Positions 41,551-50,195 of a DNA stretch of 64,000 nucleotides are shown piece after piece (within the stretch, counting starts at the first letter, position 1; each line of letters starts with the position of its first letter). The notes under the pieces were generated by a model that saw only the letters and a list, made by a program, of their open reading frames with translations, did no database searches and was not told the DNA's origin. A program made the position numbers and the translations under genes. This stretch comes from Xanthobacteraceae bacterium (lineage in GTDB: Bacteria > Pseudomonadota > Alphaproteobacteria > Rhizobiales > Xanthobacteraceae), in contig JALHRD010000003.1 of assembly GCA_022841625.1 (NCBI GenBank), forward strand, positions 62,001-126,000. The letters run 5' to 3'.

Positions 41551-42957
41551 ATGCTCGGTGACGCGGACATCGCCGTGACGAAGCCCTCTGCTGTGCCGCG
41601 TACGGCGGACGGGACCTTGCGCGCCGACTATGTCGCGCAAGTGGTCCGGGCGCTGGAGGCCGGCGATGCGTCGTCGCTGCGCGAACTGGTCGGCGAATTG
41701 CATGAGGCCGATGTCGGCGCGGTCATCGAGGCGCTCGATCCGGAATTGCGCCCGCGCCTGATCGCGGTGATGGGTTCCGACTTCGACTTCACGGCGCTGA
41801 CCCAGGTTGACGACACCGTCCGGGAGGAAATTCTCGACGAACTGCCGCCGGAAACCGTCGCCGAAGGCGTGCGCGATCTCGATTCCGACGACGCCGTCGC
41901 GATCCTCGAGGATTTGCCCAAGGAGGATCAGGCCGAGATCCTCGATCAATTGTCGCCGCTTGAGCGCGTCGCGCTCAAGCGCAGTCTCGACTATCCGGAA
42001 GATTCCGCCGGTCGGCGGATGCAGGATGAGTTCATCGCGGTTGGCCCGGATTGGACCGTGGGCCAGACCATCGATTACATGCGCGAGACACCCGATCTAC
42101 CCGATCGTTTCTGGGAGGTCTATGTCGTCGATGCCGGCCGCCGCCTGACCGGCGTTGTGGCGCTTGATAAGTTGCTGCGCACCAAGCGGCCGGTGGCGAT
42201 CAAGGATTTGGTCGATGAGGACCTGCGGCCGGTCCACGCCACCGACGACCAGGAAGCGGTCGCGCGCCTGTTCGAGCGCTACGATCTAGTTTCGGCGCCG
42301 GTGGTGGACGATAACGGCCATTTGGTCGGCGTCATCACTTTCGACGATATCGTCGACGTGATCGAGGAAGAGGCGGAAGAAGACATCAAAGCGCTCGGCG
42401 GCGTGCGCGGCGAAGAAGAACTTTCGGATTCGGTCTGGACCATTGTGCGAAGCCGGTTTCCGTGGCTGCTCGCCAATCTGGTGTGCGCTCTGCTGTCCGC
42501 CTGGGTGATCAGCAATTTCGAGGGCTCGATCGTCAAGATGGTGGCGCTTGCGGTGTTGATGCCGATTGTCGCCAGCATGGGCGGCAATGCCGGAACCCAG
42601 ACCATGACGGTGACCGTGCGGGCGATTGCGACCCGGGAATTGTCGAATGCCAATGCGGGTCGGATTATTCGGCGCGAGCTTTTGGTCGGGGTGCTCAACG
42701 GTCTGGTCTTCGCGACGATCCTGGGGGTGGTGGCGGCGGTCTGGTTTGGCGTGTCTGACCTCGGCCTGGTTATTGCGCTTGCAATGGTGACCGTGCTGAC
42801 CGCGGCGGCGCTCGGCGGAATTCTGATCCCCATGGTCCTGACCAAGCTTGGCGTCGACCCGGCGGTATCCTCGGGGCCGTTCGTCACCACCGTCACCGAC
42901 GTGATCGGTTTCCTGGCCTTCCTGGGCATTGCGACGCTGTGGTTCGGTCTCGGCTAA
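41551..42957 (+). CDS. mgtE: MgtE magnesium transporter
   Basis: 468 aa from ATG 41551 (MLGDADIAV); in-frame codons upstream to 41398 have poor composition. Cytosolic N domain of helical repeats (LVGELHEADVGAVIEALDPE, RDLDSDDAVAILEDLPKEDQ), then paired CBS domains (DLVDEDLRPVHATDDQEAVA, VVDDNGHLVGVITFDDIVDV), then five membrane helices with MPIVASMGGNAGTQTMTV, the family's pore signature. A Mg-gated Mg2+ channel. No M-box-like leader RNA was recognised upstream. Confidence 0.93.
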   Translation: MLGDADIAVTKPSAVPRTADGTLRADYVAQVVRALEAGDASSLRELVGELHEADVGAVIEALDPELRPRLIAVMGSDFDFTALTQVDDTVREEILDELPPETVAEGVRDLDSDDAVAILEDLPKEDQAEILDQLSPLERVALKRSLDYPEDSAGRRMQDEFIAVGPDWTVGQTIDYMRETPDLPDRFWEVYVVDAGRRLTGVVALDKLLRTKRPVAIKDLVDEDLRPVHATDDQEAVARLFERYDLVSAPVVDDNGHLVGVITFDDIVDVIEEEAEEDIKALGGVRGEEELSDSVWTIVRSRFPWLLANLVCALLSAWVISNFEGSIVKMVALAVLMPIVASMGGNAGTQTMTVTVRAIATRELSNANAGRIIRRELLVGVLNGLVFATILGVVAAVWFGVSDLGLVIALAMVTVLTAAALGGILIPMVLTKLGVDPAVSSGPFVTTVTDVIGFLAFLGIATLWFGLG

Positions 42958-43058
42958 GTGTGGGCCGTCGGCCGATATTTACCGGTTATTCACCATCGAC
43001 GCGTAGTCGTGAGGGCTGGAAAAGTCCTTGTAACGCGTGGCTTTGGCCGGAGTATCCG

Positions 43059-44969
43059 GTGGATTTGAGTGAGGCGACGGCGAACCGCGGGTCGACGCAG
43101 CCCGCGCGTGCTCCGCGTTGGCGGGGCGCGATTGGTATCGGGCGCGGCGAGACCGCAATCCTGAAAATGCTGTCGCCCTTGGCGATCTTGGTGGTCGCCG
43201 CGACGCTATTGTGCGGCGCTTTCGGGTTTCTGTTGGCGCGGCAGGCCGACGACTCCTTCGAGCGCGCCAATCGCCAGGCCTTGCGCGGCGCAATCGAGGC
43301 CTTGCAGGCGCTGTCGCCCGACCTGGTCAATGTCGATCCGAATGCGGTCCGCATCCTGGAGAGCGCTTCGGGCCTCAAGGGTTTGCGGCTGGTGGAAGAC
43401 CCACCGCCGGGTGCGCGCGATGTTCACTCGCTGATCGACGCCAAGGGGCGGATTGTCGGCTGGTTCACTTGGGAAGTGGAACGGCCGGCAACGGCGATGA
43501 TCGCGCAGATCCTGCCAGTCGCCGTCCTGGCGATGCTATTGCTGTTTGGGTTCGCGGTTTTGGCGATGCGGCAGTTGCGCCGATTTGCGTCGCTGGTCGC
43601 CGACAGCATGCGCGAGGTCCACAGGCTTGCCTTCGAAGACGCTGATACTGGCCTACCGAATTTGCACCGGATGCGGGAGGTCGCGGAACAGGCGCTTGCC
43701 GAACGGCAACCGAACGAGGTGGTTGCGGTGGCGCTCATCGACCTGGGCGGTCGCGATGAGATCGATGAGGCAATCGGTGAAGCCGGCGAACGCGAGGTCT
43801 TTACCGAAATCGCCAACCGGCTGCGGCGCGACGTGCCGGCGGGCGTAACCATTGCGCGGTTGCGTGACGACGCGTTCGGCTTGGTGGTGCGCGCGCCCGA
43901 TGTCGGGCGTGTGCTGGCCGTGGTCGAGGTGGCGCGTGCCGGGATTTCGCGCGCCATCTGGGTCGACCGCGTGGTTCAGGTCAATGCCAGCGCCGGACTT
44001 GCGCTGGCGCCGCGTGATGGCGCCACGCGCGAGGAACTCACCCGTCGCGCCAATCTCGCATTGCTGGTCGCCAAACAGCGTGGGCGCGGTCTGGTGGTGC
44101 AGTTTTCGCCGGAGATGGAGGGTGATTTCGACGACCGGCGGTTCATCAAGCGGGAGTTGCTGCGCGCGATCGCGGCGCGTTCGTTCGACGTTCATTATCA
44201 GCCGATTGTGAGCGCGGATCATCGCCGCGTGGTCGGCGTCGAAGCGCTGTTGCGATGGCATCACCCGGTTCGTGGCGCTATTCCGCCCAGCCTGTTTGTG
44301 CGGGTCGCGGAGGAGGCCGGGCTGATGGATCAACTCGGCGCGTTTGTGCTGCGGCGCGCGCTCGCCGATGGCGCGCGCTGGCCAGGACTTTATGTTGCGG
44401 TCAATCTGTCGCCGGTGCAGGTGCGCGACCGCCGCCTTGTGGATTTGTTGCGCGAAGTCTTGGCTGAGACCAAGATTAGCCCGGCGCGCGTGGTGCTGGA
44501 AATCACCGAAGGGGTGTTGATCGACGATCCCGCCACCGCCAAGGTGCGCTTGGAAGAATTGCGCCGGCTTGGCGTCCGGCTGGCGCTGGACGATTTTGGT
44601 TCCGGCTATTCGAGCCTGTCCTATTTGCAGCGACTTCCCTTCGACATGCTCAAGATCGACCGCGGCTTTGTCGCCGCGCTCGACCAGTCGGCCAATGCCG
44701 GCGTGATTATCCAGGCGATTGTGACGCTGGGCCGCGCGCTTGGCCTGAGCGTTCTGATCGAGGGCATCGAAACCGAGGAACAGCGCGTGGTGCTGCGGCT
44801 GGCGGGCTGCAATGAAATGCAAGGCTATCTGTTCGCTAAGCCGGCGGCGGCCGAAATCATCGAGCGGCTGGTCGCGAACGGCGAGCCGTTGCCGCTCATG
44901 GCGCCTCCGGCGGCCCAGGCCAAGGGCCGACCGGGCCGGCTTGAGCCGTTCGAAGGCAAAGCTTCATGA
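43059..44969 (+). CDS. Membrane-bound EAL-domain c-di-GMP phosphodiesterase with degenerate GGDEF
   Basis: 636 aa from GTG 43059, with GGAG six bases before. Two membrane helices (about residues 32-56 and 150-170) bracket a periplasmic sensor of about 90 residues. The GGDEF domain is degenerate: the signature site reads LRDDAFGLV, so no cyclase activity is expected. The EAL domain is intact: GVEALLRWHHPVRG, NLSPVQVRDR, EITEGVLIDD, LDDFGSGYSSLSYLQRLPFD, LKIDRGFV and EGIETEEQ. It should hydrolyse c-di-GMP, controlled by the sensor and possibly by GTP on the dead GGDEF domain. Confidence 0.9.
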   Translation: MDLSEATANRGSTQPARAPRWRGAIGIGRGETAILKMLSPLAILVVAATLLCGAFGFLLARQADDSFERANRQALRGAIEALQALSPDLVNVDPNAVRILESASGLKGLRLVEDPPPGARDVHSLIDAKGRIVGWFTWEVERPATAMIAQILPVAVLAMLLLFGFAVLAMRQLRRFASLVADSMREVHRLAFEDADTGLPNLHRMREVAEQALAERQPNEVVAVALIDLGGRDEIDEAIGEAGEREVFTEIANRLRRDVPAGVTIARLRDDAFGLVVRAPDVGRVLAVVEVARAGISRAIWVDRVVQVNASAGLALAPRDGATREELTRRANLALLVAKQRGRGLVVQFSPEMEGDFDDRRFIKRELLRAIAARSFDVHYQPIVSADHRRVVGVEALLRWHHPVRGAIPPSLFVRVAEEAGLMDQLGAFVLRRALADGARWPGLYVAVNLSPVQVRDRRLVDLLREVLAETKISPARVVLEITEGVLIDDPATAKVRLEELRRLGVRLALDDFGSGYSSLSYLQRLPFDMLKIDRGFVAALDQSANAGVIIQAIVTLGRALGLSVLIEGIETEEQRVVLRLAGCNEMQGYLFAKPAAAEIIERLVANGEPLPLMAPPAAQAKGRPGRLEPFEGKAS

Positions 44970-45019
44970 TTAAGTGCTCTTATTAAGCAATTGGCGATTT
45001 TTAGGGAATCACATAAGCC

Positions 45020-45349
45020 ATGACCACCATGATGCGCGTTCGACTGAAAGCCGATGGCCGGATCGTGGAAATCCTGCCGGGTGGCGCCGAGCGGGATCTC
45101 ACCGGAGCGGTCACCCAAGGCGCGGCCAACGATCCTGGCGCTGCCGCCTATGCGCGGGGGGTGCGGGCGCAGACCCGGCTGACCCAGGCGGAATTCGCGT
45201 CCCGCATTGGGGTGCCGCTTGAGACCGTCCGCAACTGGGAGCAGGGCAAGCGCTCGCCGCGCGGTCCGGCCCGGGCATTGCTCAAGCTGATTGAAAAAGC
45301 GCCACAAGTTGCGTTCGCGGTGCTGAGCCCCGCCAAGACTGGAACCTGA
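45020..45349 (+). CDS. XRE/HTH regulator of antitoxin type
   Basis: 109 aa. The N-terminal half is a polar domain (RVRLKADGRIVEILPGGAER); residues about 48-92 are an HTH of the HigA/NadS type (RLTQAEFASRIGVPLETVRN then WEQGKRSPRGPARALLKLIE). Proteins like this usually sit beside a RelE/HigB toxin gene. Here the flanking genes are the EAL protein and pyrE, and neither neighbouring gap encodes a toxin, so it is an orphan antitoxin or a plain transcription factor. Confidence 0.75.
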   Translation: MTTMMRVRLKADGRIVEILPGGAERDLTGAVTQGAANDPGAAAYARGVRAQTRLTQAEFASRIGVPLETVRNWEQGKRSPRGPARALLKLIEKAPQVAFAVLSPAKTGT

Positions 45350-45509
45350 TCCGGCACTTGGAGCGCGCAATCCGGCGAAAACCCGCGGTTTTCCCCTGAC
45401 AAACCCGCTCTGAATCTGACTTTGGCCATGACAATGCTGTGGCCCTTGGGATAAATCGCGCCCAAGCGCCGCGGCTGCGCAGGGTTGCTCGAAAGCCAGG
45501 GAGAACACG

Positions 45510-46094
45510 ATGCTTCAAGCGGCTGCCAAGACCACGCCGCCGGCCGATCGTGCGCGCGAGCGCTTGATGGAGATCATCAAGCGCAAATCGCTGATCACTG
45601 CGGGCGGCCCGTTCAAGCTCGCCTCCGGCGCAATGAGCGACTACTACCTCGACATGAAGCCGACCGCGTTTGACCCGGAAGGCGCCGCGCTGATTGCGGA
45701 AATCATCGTTGCAATGCTCGCCCAGGAGCCCGCAGCCGACGCAATCGGCGGGCTTGAATTGGGGGCGGTGCCGATCGTCGCGGCGGTGTGCGCGCGCAGC
45801 GCCAGCGCCCGGCCGATCAACGGCTTTGTGGTGCGCAAGGAACGCAAGGACCACGGCACCAGCAAGAAGATCGACGGCAATTTCAAGGACGGCTCGCGGG
45901 TGGTCCTGGTCGAGGACGTGACCACCAAGGGCGGGTCGGTGATGCAGGCAGTGCGGGCCGTGCGCGAGCGCGGCGCAACCGTTGACACCATCATCACCAT
46001 TGTCGATCGGCTCGAAGGCGCCGCCGATAACCTGAAGAAAGAAGGCCTGCGGCTGGTGCCGATCTTCACCACGCGCGAATTGCTGAAAACCTAA
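45510..46094 (+). CDS. pyrE: Orotate phosphoribosyltransferase
   Basis: 194 aa, ATG 45510 after AGGGAG. Catalytic features: KSLITAGGPFKLASGAMSDY, the loop Lys of VVRKERKDHGTSKKIDGNFK, and the PRPP-binding motif VVLVEDVTTKGGSV (residues about 130-143). It makes orotidine 5'-phosphate in pyrimidine synthesis. Single gene. Confidence 0.94.
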   Translation: MLQAAAKTTPPADRARERLMEIIKRKSLITAGGPFKLASGAMSDYYLDMKPTAFDPEGAALIAEIIVAMLAQEPAADAIGGLELGAVPIVAAVCARSASARPINGFVVRKERKDHGTSKKIDGNFKDGSRVVLVEDVTTKGGSVMQAVRAVRERGATVDTIITIVDRLEGAADNLKKEGLRLVPIFTTRELLKT

Positions 46095-46132
46095 GCCGGC
46101 GGCATGGTCGGGCGGCGACGGACTGCTAATGA

Positions 46133-46522
46133 CTATTGCGCGGCGTTCTTTCGTTTGATGCGTTCATAGGCGGCGAGGACCGTGCGGTCCTTGCTGCCAT
46201 TTTCCTGCGCGATCTCGCCGATGACCGATTTGCGCAGCCCGCGCTCCGGCAGGCCCTCGGAGAGCCGTTTCAGAAATCGCGCCTCGACCTGCATGAAAAT
46301 TGCCACATCCTCGGTTGAATCGGGCGACAGTTTGCCCGGACGCCGCCGCTGGAATTTCAGGCGATGCGGCGTGTCTCCTTGGGCGGACAGGGCGTGTGCC
46401 AGTGCGAGCATGACGTGGTGGCTTGGATTGGGGGTTGACTGCAAGTACCAGGCAAGGGTGGTGGCATCGCCGTCCTCGATGGCGTTCAATGCCTCTTCCA
46501 AAGTCGGAACCGGCGCGGCCAT
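46133..46522 (-). CDS. Conserved hypothetical protein
   Basis: 129 aa from ATG 46522. Helical; opens with TLEEALNAIEDGDATTLAWY (amphipathic helix), then LQSTPNPSHHVMLALAHALS, a basic linker (LKFQRRRPGKLSP), and ends with helices rich in Arg/Glu (FLKRLSEGLPERGLRKSVIG, TVLAAYERIKRKNA). The second half has some likeness to small regulatory DNA-binding helices in Rhizobiales. No function assigned. Convergent with pyrE and divergent from an aldo-keto reductase. Confidence 0.6.
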   Translation of the reverse strand: MAAPVPTLEEALNAIEDGDATTLAWYLQSTPNPSHHVMLALAHALSAQGDTPHRLKFQRRRPGKLSPDSTEDVAIFMQVEARFLKRLSEGLPERGLRKSVIGEIAQENGSKDRTVLAAYERIKRKNAAQ

Positions 46523-46655
46523 GATGCTCTGTTCAGAAGGGTGCTTGATTTGAGGTCTATGTTCTTGAATGATCGAAGCTCTACACCGGGGCGGCCGCCG
46601 GTCGCAATCGATATCCGACAAACCTATAATTCCCAAAAACCCAGAGAGTGAGAGC

Positions 46656-47489
46656 ATGACCGTCATCGAAGCCAACGGCGCGCGGATTCCGTCGATCGGG
46701 CTTGGCACCATGACCCTGAAGGACCAAGTCTGTATCGACACCGTGAAGGCCGCGCTCAAGCTCGGCTATCGCCATCTTGATACGGCCGAACGCTATGGCA
46801 ACGAGGAATGGGTGGGCGAGGGGCTGCGGCAGGGTCTCGCCGAAACCGGCCTCAAGCGCGAAGACGTGTTCGTCACCACCAAGGTCTATTGGGATAAGCT
46901 CGCGCCCGGCGACTTCGAGGCGTCGGTCGAAGACAGCCTCAAGAAGCTCAAGCTGCCGTGGGTCGACCTGCTGCTGATCCACTGGAACAATCCGAAAGTG
47001 CCGCTGTCGGACAGCGTCAAGTCGCTGTGCGCCGCCAAGAAAAGCGGCCAGGCCAAGCATATCGGGGTCGCCAATTTCACCACATCGATGCTGGACGAGG
47101 CGACCAGGCTGGCGACCGAGCCGCTGGTGACCAACCAGATCGAGGTGCATCCGTTCCTCGACCAGAGCAAAGTGATCGCCGCCTGCAAGCAGCACGGCCT
47201 GTCGGTCACCGCCTATTGCCCGCTGGCGCGCGGCAAGGTGCCGGGCAACGAAACGCTGGAACGCATCGCCAAGGCGCATGGCCGCAGTTCGTCGCAAGTC
47301 GCGCTACGCTATCTCACCCAGCAGCGTATCATTCCGATCCCGCGCACCGCGACGCCCGCGCATTTGACGGCAAACCTCGCGGTGTTCGATTTTGCGCTGA
47401 CCGCCGCCGAGATGGCCGAAGTCGCCGCGCTCAAGAAGCCCGACGGCCGGGTCGTCAATCCGGCGCATGCGCCACCGTGGGATAATTGA
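46656..47489 (+). CDS. Aldo/keto reductase (2,5-diketogluconate reductase-like)
   Basis: 277 aa from ATG 46656, preceded by GAGAG. TIM barrel with the catalytic tetrad: Asp/Tyr in HLDTAERYGNEEW, Lys in VFVTTKVYW and His in LLLIHWNNP. Later NADPH-binding region IIPIPRTATPAHLTANLAVF. Reduces carbonyl compounds with NADPH. A paralogue of the same length lies at 50196; the two enclose the racemase, SDR and Bug genes. Confidence 0.88.
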   Translation: MTVIEANGARIPSIGLGTMTLKDQVCIDTVKAALKLGYRHLDTAERYGNEEWVGEGLRQGLAETGLKREDVFVTTKVYWDKLAPGDFEASVEDSLKKLKLPWVDLLLIHWNNPKVPLSDSVKSLCAAKKSGQAKHIGVANFTTSMLDEATRLATEPLVTNQIEVHPFLDQSKVIAACKQHGLSVTAYCPLARGKVPGNETLERIAKAHGRSSSQVALRYLTQQRIIPIPRTATPAHLTANLAVFDFALTAAEMAEVAALKKPDGRVVNPAHAPPWDN

Positions 47490-47525
47490 ATAAAGGCCGC
47501 GAAGAGGCAGCCGCGCTGTTGCGGA

Positions 47526-48230
47526 TTACGCAAACAGCCGCCCGAGCCGGGGATCGCTGGCGCGCACGCCCATTATCCGCAGGCTGTCCCACATCACCGC
47601 CTGATTGCTGGTGATGGCGGGAACGCGCAGGATGTCCTCAAACGCGCCGATCGCTTCCATACAGCGCACATTGGCGCCGCTGAACACCACGGCATCCGGG
47701 CGGGTCGCCTCGGCGGCGACGTTGCGCGCGGCGTCGATCCAGAATTCCGGCGGCGTCGACGCCAGCTGGTTGCGCCGCGCCAGATCGAAGTGGCGTGACG
47801 TTACGATGTCGATCGCCGCGGCCTCGAAATAGCGCCGCTCCTTTTCGGAATTGGCCTCGTCATAGGGCGTCACCAGCCCGATCCGTTTTGCGCCAAGCGC
47901 CCGCAGCGCCGCCACGATGGCAGCAGCGGTGGCGGTCGCGGGGGTGCCGGTCGCCGCCGCGATGGTGGACATGATCTTGGGTTCGCCAGCGGGGCCGGCA
48001 TCGAGCGCGATCGCGGTGCAATGGAACGCAATCACGTCGCATTTGGCATCGGCCAGCGCCAGTGCGGCATCCGCGATGCCCGGCAGCAGGTCGGGCAGCG
48101 GCAGCTTGTGGGCGCCAGTCATTCTCAGCCGTGCAAAATGCGCGCGCACGCCGTCCGGCAGGTAGCGGTGAAATTCCGGCTCGGTGAGCTGGTTCGACGA
48201 CGGGATGATGAGGCCGATGCGCTTGGTCAT
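47526..48230 (-). CDS. Asp/Glu racemase superfamily (maleate isomerase/arylmalonate decarboxylase-like)
   Basis: 234 aa from ATG 48230. Opens MTKRIGLIIPSSNQLTEPEF, the start of maleate isomerase and arylmalonate decarboxylase-like enzymes. Both cysteine positions of the two-base mechanism are present: VIAFHCTAIALD and SGANVRCMEAIG. Likely acts on a dicarboxylate such as maleate. It is followed on the same strand by the SDR and Bug genes (transcribed first), so uptake (Bug) and modification of an acid may be linked. Confidence 0.83.
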   Translation of the reverse strand: MTKRIGLIIPSSNQLTEPEFHRYLPDGVRAHFARLRMTGAHKLPLPDLLPGIADAALALADAKCDVIAFHCTAIALDAGPAGEPKIMSTIAAATGTPATATAAAIVAALRALGAKRIGLVTPYDEANSEKERRYFEAAAIDIVTSRHFDLARRNQLASTPPEFWIDAARNVAAEATRPDAVVFSGANVRCMEAIGAFEDILRVPAITSNQAVMWDSLRIMGVRASDPRLGRLFA

Positions 48231-48249
48231 GATCTGGATTGGCCTGATG

Positions 48250-49041
48250 TTACGGCGCGCGCAGCACCGGCGGATCGAGCGCGCGCGCCGCCGCTTGGTC
48301 CGGCGGCAGGGTGTTGTCCCAGCGGCTGCCGCAGTAACGGCCGCCGGTCTTGCCGTCCGAGTGCCGTGAGGCAAGCCAGACAATGGCGTGGTCGAGCACA
48401 TCGACCGGCAGCGGCGTGCGACCTTCGCGACGCTTGGTGAAGCCGGTGTCGACCTGGCCGCCCGGATGCAGCGAATTGACCGTGACGCCGGTGCCGGCGA
48501 AATCCTGTGCCCAGATCATGGTCATGGCCTCGAGCGCGGTTTTGGTCGCGCCATATTGCGAATAGTGTCGGGTCTGTAGGGTGCCGAGCGAGGTGGTGAG
48601 ATTGACAATGCGGCCGAAGCTTTGCGCCAAAAAATGCGGTGCGACGGTGTGGGTCAGCAAGAAACTGCCCATGATATTGACGCGGATGCATTGCTGCCAA
48701 TTGTCGGGGTCGGTCTGCCAGAGTGGCAGTCGCGTCAAGTAAGGATGGCGCGCATTGTTGACCAGGACATGCAATCCGCCGAATACGCGCAGGCTCTCCT
48801 TGAGCAGGTTTTCACAATCGGCGCGCACCGAGATATCGGTGGCGAGCGCCAGTGCGCGGCCCTGGCCGTGGCGCGCGGCAATCTCGTCGGCGACTTGCGC
48901 CAGCGCTGCCGCCTCCGGCGAGGCCAGCACCACCCGCGCGCCGGCGCCCGCGAGCGCCAGGGCCATCGCGCGGCCGAGGCCGCGATTGGCGCCGGTCACC
49001 ACCGCAACGGTGCCGTCGAGATCGATCGGGGCTGTGGCCAT
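48250..49041 (-). CDS. Short-chain dehydrogenase/reductase
   Basis: 263 aa from ATG 49041; the open frame continues upstream but overlaps the Bug gene in another frame and is not coding there. NAD(P)-binding GTVAVVTGANRGLGRAMALA (TGxxxGxG), NNAR (in LHVLVNNARHP), catalytic Ser in IVNLTTSLGTLQ region, and YGATKTALEAMT where Tyr and Lys belong to the YxxxK motif. Substrate unknown. Middle gene of the minus-strand set racemase-SDR-Bug, 19 bases upstream of the racemase start and 20 bases downstream of the Bug stop. Confidence 0.88.
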   Translation of the reverse strand: MATAPIDLDGTVAVVTGANRGLGRAMALALAGAGARVVLASPEAAALAQVADEIAARHGQGRALALATDISVRADCENLLKESLRVFGGLHVLVNNARHPYLTRLPLWQTDPDNWQQCIRVNIMGSFLLTHTVAPHFLAQSFGRIVNLTTSLGTLQTRHYSQYGATKTALEAMTMIWAQDFAGTGVTVNSLHPGGQVDTGFTKRREGRTPLPVDVLDHAIVWLASRHSDGKTGGRYCGSRWDNTLPPDQAAARALDPPVLRAP

Positions 49042-49061
49042 GGGCTCGGTATCGTGGGCGG

Positions 49062-50108
49062 TCAGTTGGTCGGCTTCGAGGCTTCGATCAGGCGTGACAC
49101 GACCGCTGGCGGCGCGGCTACGGCCTTGTTGACGATGCGCTCCATGGTTTCGCCGGCCACCGGGTCGATGTCGATCCGCAATTTGGCGGCGTCCGCCCGG
49201 GTGATGGGATCGTTCAGCGTGTCGATTAGCGCCTTGCGCATGACCGCCAGCCGGGGCGCCGGGATGCGCGGTGGCCCGAAGATCGGATAGCCCATGGCAT
49301 AGGTTGCGAATTTGAGTTCGAGCACCGCGCGATCCTCCGGCGTCTTGGCGAAATCGAGGATCAGGGGAATATGGGCGGGGATGTCGGCGCTCTTCTGCAA
49401 TCCCATCTGATAGAGGATGCTGACCTTGTTGTCGGCGATCCATTGTGGGTTGCGTTGCTTGAGCGCGGGCCAGCTCAATTGCGCGCGGCCCTGGGTCTCG
49501 CCGCGGATCATCGCGAGGTCGAGTTCGGCGCCGCCCGGATATCCCAGCACCACCTTGAACTTGAAACCAAGAATGCTGCGCGCGACATAGGCGTCGGTCG
49601 CGCTGCCCGAGGTTGCGCTTGAGCCGGCGATGATCATCTCGTGGGTCAGCAGATCGTCCGCCTTGCGAACCGGCGTCGATGCGTTCCAGGCCACCGCGAC
49701 CGCTGCGAAATCGACCGGGCCGCCGATCCAGGTGAATTTTCCCGCATCGAAATTCGCTTTGGTGTTCAAGGCGTCGAACAGGAATTCGAATGGAAATTGC
49801 ACCACTGCGCCGAACTCGGTGCCGTCCTTGGGCGCAATGGCGTAGAGATAGTTGAACAGTTGCAAGCCGCCGCCGCCAATCATGTTCTTGACGATGACCG
49901 TTGGCTGGCCCGGAAGATGGCGTCCGAGATTGCGCGCGACCATGCGGGTCGCGAGGTCGATCCCGCTGCCGACCCCGGCCCCGACATGGAGGGTGACGGT
50001 CTTGCCGCGGTAGAAGTCGGCGATCGCCTCGGCTCCGGCCGGCGCGGTTGCCACGCCCGAGGCGATCAGCGCAATGCTCAGGAAAACGGCGGTTGGCTTG
50101 CTCCCCAT
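49062..50108 (-). CDS. Bug-like receptor, divergent branch
   Basis: 348 aa from ATG 50108, preceded by AAGGAG. Signal peptide to about residue 26 (PAGAEA). Mature opening AIADFYRGKTVTLHVGAGVG, NLGRHLPGQPTVIVKNMIGG and YAIAPKDGTEFGAVVQFPFE. It is the first gene of the minus-strand set with the SDR and the Asp/Glu racemase, the clearest metabolic context of any Bug gene in this window, pointing to a carboxylic acid that is imported and then isomerised or oxidised. Confidence 0.88.
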   Translation of the reverse strand: MGSKPTAVFLSIALIASGVATAPAGAEAIADFYRGKTVTLHVGAGVGSGIDLATRMVARNLGRHLPGQPTVIVKNMIGGGGLQLFNYLYAIAPKDGTEFGAVVQFPFEFLFDALNTKANFDAGKFTWIGGPVDFAAVAVAWNASTPVRKADDLLTHEMIIAGSSATSGSATDAYVARSILGFKFKVVLGYPGGAELDLAMIRGETQGRAQLSWPALKQRNPQWIADNKVSILYQMGLQKSADIPAHIPLILDFAKTPEDRAVLELKFATYAMGYPIFGPPRIPAPRLAVMRKALIDTLNDPITRADAAKLRIDIDPVAGETMERIVNKAVAAPPAVVSRLIEASKPTN

Positions 50109-50195
50109 AACGGTTGCTCCTTGGCACCAAATCCTGCTAACCGCACGCGGGCATTATGGCATAGTGCACCCGGTCGTTGGAAAGGGCTCGAGGCC

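Noticed and set aside
44970-45019. Toxin gene partner for the XRE protein
   Set aside because: Neither the 50-base gap upstream nor the 160-base gap downstream can encode a RelE/HigB-size toxin.
48250-50130. A 626-codon open frame on the minus strand joining SDR with the DNA of the Bug gene
   Set aside because: Only the part from ATG 49041 onward matches a family; the rest is the Bug gene read in the wrong frame.
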